The notes under the pieces: model-generated
The model's database searches: none
Told to the model about the DNA's origin: nothing
Seen by the model: the letters and a program-made list of their open reading frames with translations, nothing else
Shown here: positions 23,048 through 23,988 of the stretch, one piece after another
Layout of the letters: each line of letters starts with the position of its first letter
How positions within the stretch are numbered: position 1 is the stretch's first letter
Position numbers and translations under genes: made by a program
IMG/VR virus record: IMGVR_UViG_3300008117_000729
Span: 1-23,988 of that record
DNA from: a virus
DNA length: 23,988 bases
Reading direction: 5' to 3' (one strand)

Positions 23048-23944
23048 ATGACACTAATTGCAAAACCCGCACCTAAGGTAAACTACCTTAACAATCGTGA
23101 CATTTTAAAAGAAATACACCTGAGCAAAAACACCTACTGTTGTTATCGTGATCCAGCAATTGATCACCAATACGACATAATTTTGCCCAGTCTAGACAAA
23201 ATCAATCAGCGCACCATTGTTGAAGCTCGCAGAAATCGAGCAGATCGTATCAAACGTGAAACTGGTGAAGTGATTGATCAAAAGAAGATCCCCAACACAG
23301 ATCTTGTGTTTAGAATCACCTGCTGGGAACACATACCCATGGCACCCAAAAAAGTTACCAAAGCCGCTGCCAAGAAAAAGAAACTGGAAGACATACTTGA
23401 TTTGGATGATGTGTCAGAAGATCCGCTGGCAGATTTAATAGATGAACCTGTGCTAGACCCCACACATGTGCGTGTGAATTTTCCCCCGTTTTTTCACTAC
23501 AGACTTGACGAGCAAAAGGTACCGTTTTTGGTGGGCAAGAGTCATTGGCGTGGCGATTTGGCCACAGGAGAGTTTTCAAAGGATCACGGCAACATGACCA
23601 AGAAGCTGGCCATGATGTTTATGAAACTGTGTGAACGCTATGCCACTCGTTCCAACTGGCGTGGCTACACCTACAACGAGGAAATGCGTGGACAAGCTCT
23701 ACTTCAACTTAGTCAAATTGGTTTACAATTTGACGAATCTAAATCGCAAAACCCCTTTGCTTACTATACCGCTGCTATCACTAATAGCTTTACACGGATT
23801 CTTAACATTGAAAAGAAAAATCAAAATATCAGAGATGACATCCTGGAGATGAACGGCTTGAACCCATCGTGGACTAGACAGAACTCCGGCAAAGCTGGCA
23901 TGGCTGCCATGTCCGGACCGGTTGTATCTAGTCTGGATCAGTAG
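23048..23944 (+). CDS. 55: late-transcription sigma factor gp55
   Basis: Gp55 is the small sigma-like subunit that directs host RNA polymerase to TATAAATA late promoters, coupled to the sliding clamp in T4. Residues 184-277 carry the family core: NMTKKLAMMFMKLCERY, NWRGYTYNEEMRGQALLQL, FDESKSQNPFAYYTAAITNS, EKKNQNIRDDILEMNG and LNPSWTRQ. It is 298 aa against 185 in T4. The extra N-terminal part (YLNNRDILKEIHLSK... to IPNTDLVFRITCWEHIP, residues 13-97) fits the longer gp55 form of aquatic T4-like phages. Residues 100-140 are an added Lys-then-Asp/Glu-rich linker (KKVTKAAAKKKKLEDI, then an acidic run). The start at 23048 has a good ribosome site (TTGGAGA, 7 nt). An internal ATG at 23339 (residue 98) is less likely. 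It faces away from the structural cluster that it probably activates. Confidence 0.92.
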   Translation: MTLIAKPAPKVNYLNNRDILKEIHLSKNTYCCYRDPAIDHQYDIILPSLDKINQRTIVEARRNRADRIKRETGEVIDQKKIPNTDLVFRITCWEHIPMAPKKVTKAAAKKKKLEDILDLDDVSEDPLADLIDEPVLDPTHVRVNFPPFFHYRLDEQKVPFLVGKSHWRGDLATGEFSKDHGNMTKKLAMMFMKLCERYATRSNWRGYTYNEEMRGQALLQLSQIGLQFDESKSQNPFAYYTAAITNSFTRILNIEKKNQNIRDDILEMNGLNPSWTRQNSGKAGMAAMSGPVVSSLDQ

Positions 23945-23956
23945 TATACTAGCAGG

Positions 23957-23988
23957 ATGACTAATCTATTCCGCAAAGCCGCAATCTT
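23957..23988 (+). CDS. start of a downstream gene (partial)
   Basis: Twelve bases after the gp55 stop, AGGATG begins an open frame MTNLFRKAAI that runs off the right edge. Only ten codons are visible, so no function can be assigned. The opening resembles the hydrophobic first strand that often precedes a nucleotide or metal-binding motif in phage replication genes (for instance phosphoesterases related to gp47), but this is a weak impression. The AGGA overlaps the ATG, so the real ribosome site is unclear. Shared orientation and tight spacing suggest co-transcription with gp55. Confidence 0.5.
   Translation, partial: MTNLFRKAAI

Noticed and set aside
23339-23944. Internal ATG as the true gp55 start
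   Set aside because: The upstream part is in frame, has conserved-looking sequence (YLNNRDILKEIHLSK, DLVFRI...EHIP) and a better ribosome site at 23034-23040.

Overview
The window is a late structural region of a T4-like contractile-tailed phage (myovirus). Its closest resemblance is to the aquatic T4-like group (cyanophage- or pelagiphage-type). This is judged from the recognisable late sigma factor gp55, baseplate wedge proteins gp6, gp25 and gp53, a gp5/VgrG-type central spike and a gp48/gp54-type tube cap. No host genes, tRNAs, integrase or CRISPR are present. The host cannot be named from this sequence.

Layout. From 22940 down to the left edge, everything is one tightly packed minus-strand cluster: tube-cap-like protein (438 aa), gp53-like (100 aa), a 902-aa probable hub or baseplate protein, gp5-like spike (502 aa), an Ala/Gly-rich 496-aa protein of unknown role, gp25 (124 aa), gp6 (1226 aa), and a giant gene that begins at 11484 and runs off the left edge. 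Junctions are 1-nt TAATG overlaps, a 4-nt ATGA overlap, or gaps of 3 to 49 nt, so translation is probably coupled. From 23048 rightward, on the plus strand, lie gp55 (298 aa) and the first codons of another gene.

The giant gene is the main point of interest. The 4.3 kb at the left edge looks empty only because its reading frame has no stop inside the window. It is fully open on the minus strand and continues the same protein. Read end to end, the gene spans at least 11,484 nt (about 3,830 codons, C-terminus missing) and is broken by two opposite frame changes: -1 near 11250-11284 and +1 at 4296-4303. They return it to its starting frame. It carries cupredoxin-like modules near the N-terminus, a module shared with gp6, and a run of FG-GAP-like beta-propeller blades, one of which contains the second frame break.

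Regulation. The 107-nt divergent spacer at 22941-23047 has a host-type sigma-70 promoter (TTGACA/TACAAT) pointing at gp55 and a T4-late-type ATAAATA element pointing at the tail cluster. Two further ATAAATA elements precede gp25 and gp6. The two before the tube cap and gp6 share GCCGTTTTT at the same upstream distance. The simplest model is that host RNA polymerase makes gp55, which then drives the baseplate operon from ATAAATA promoters.
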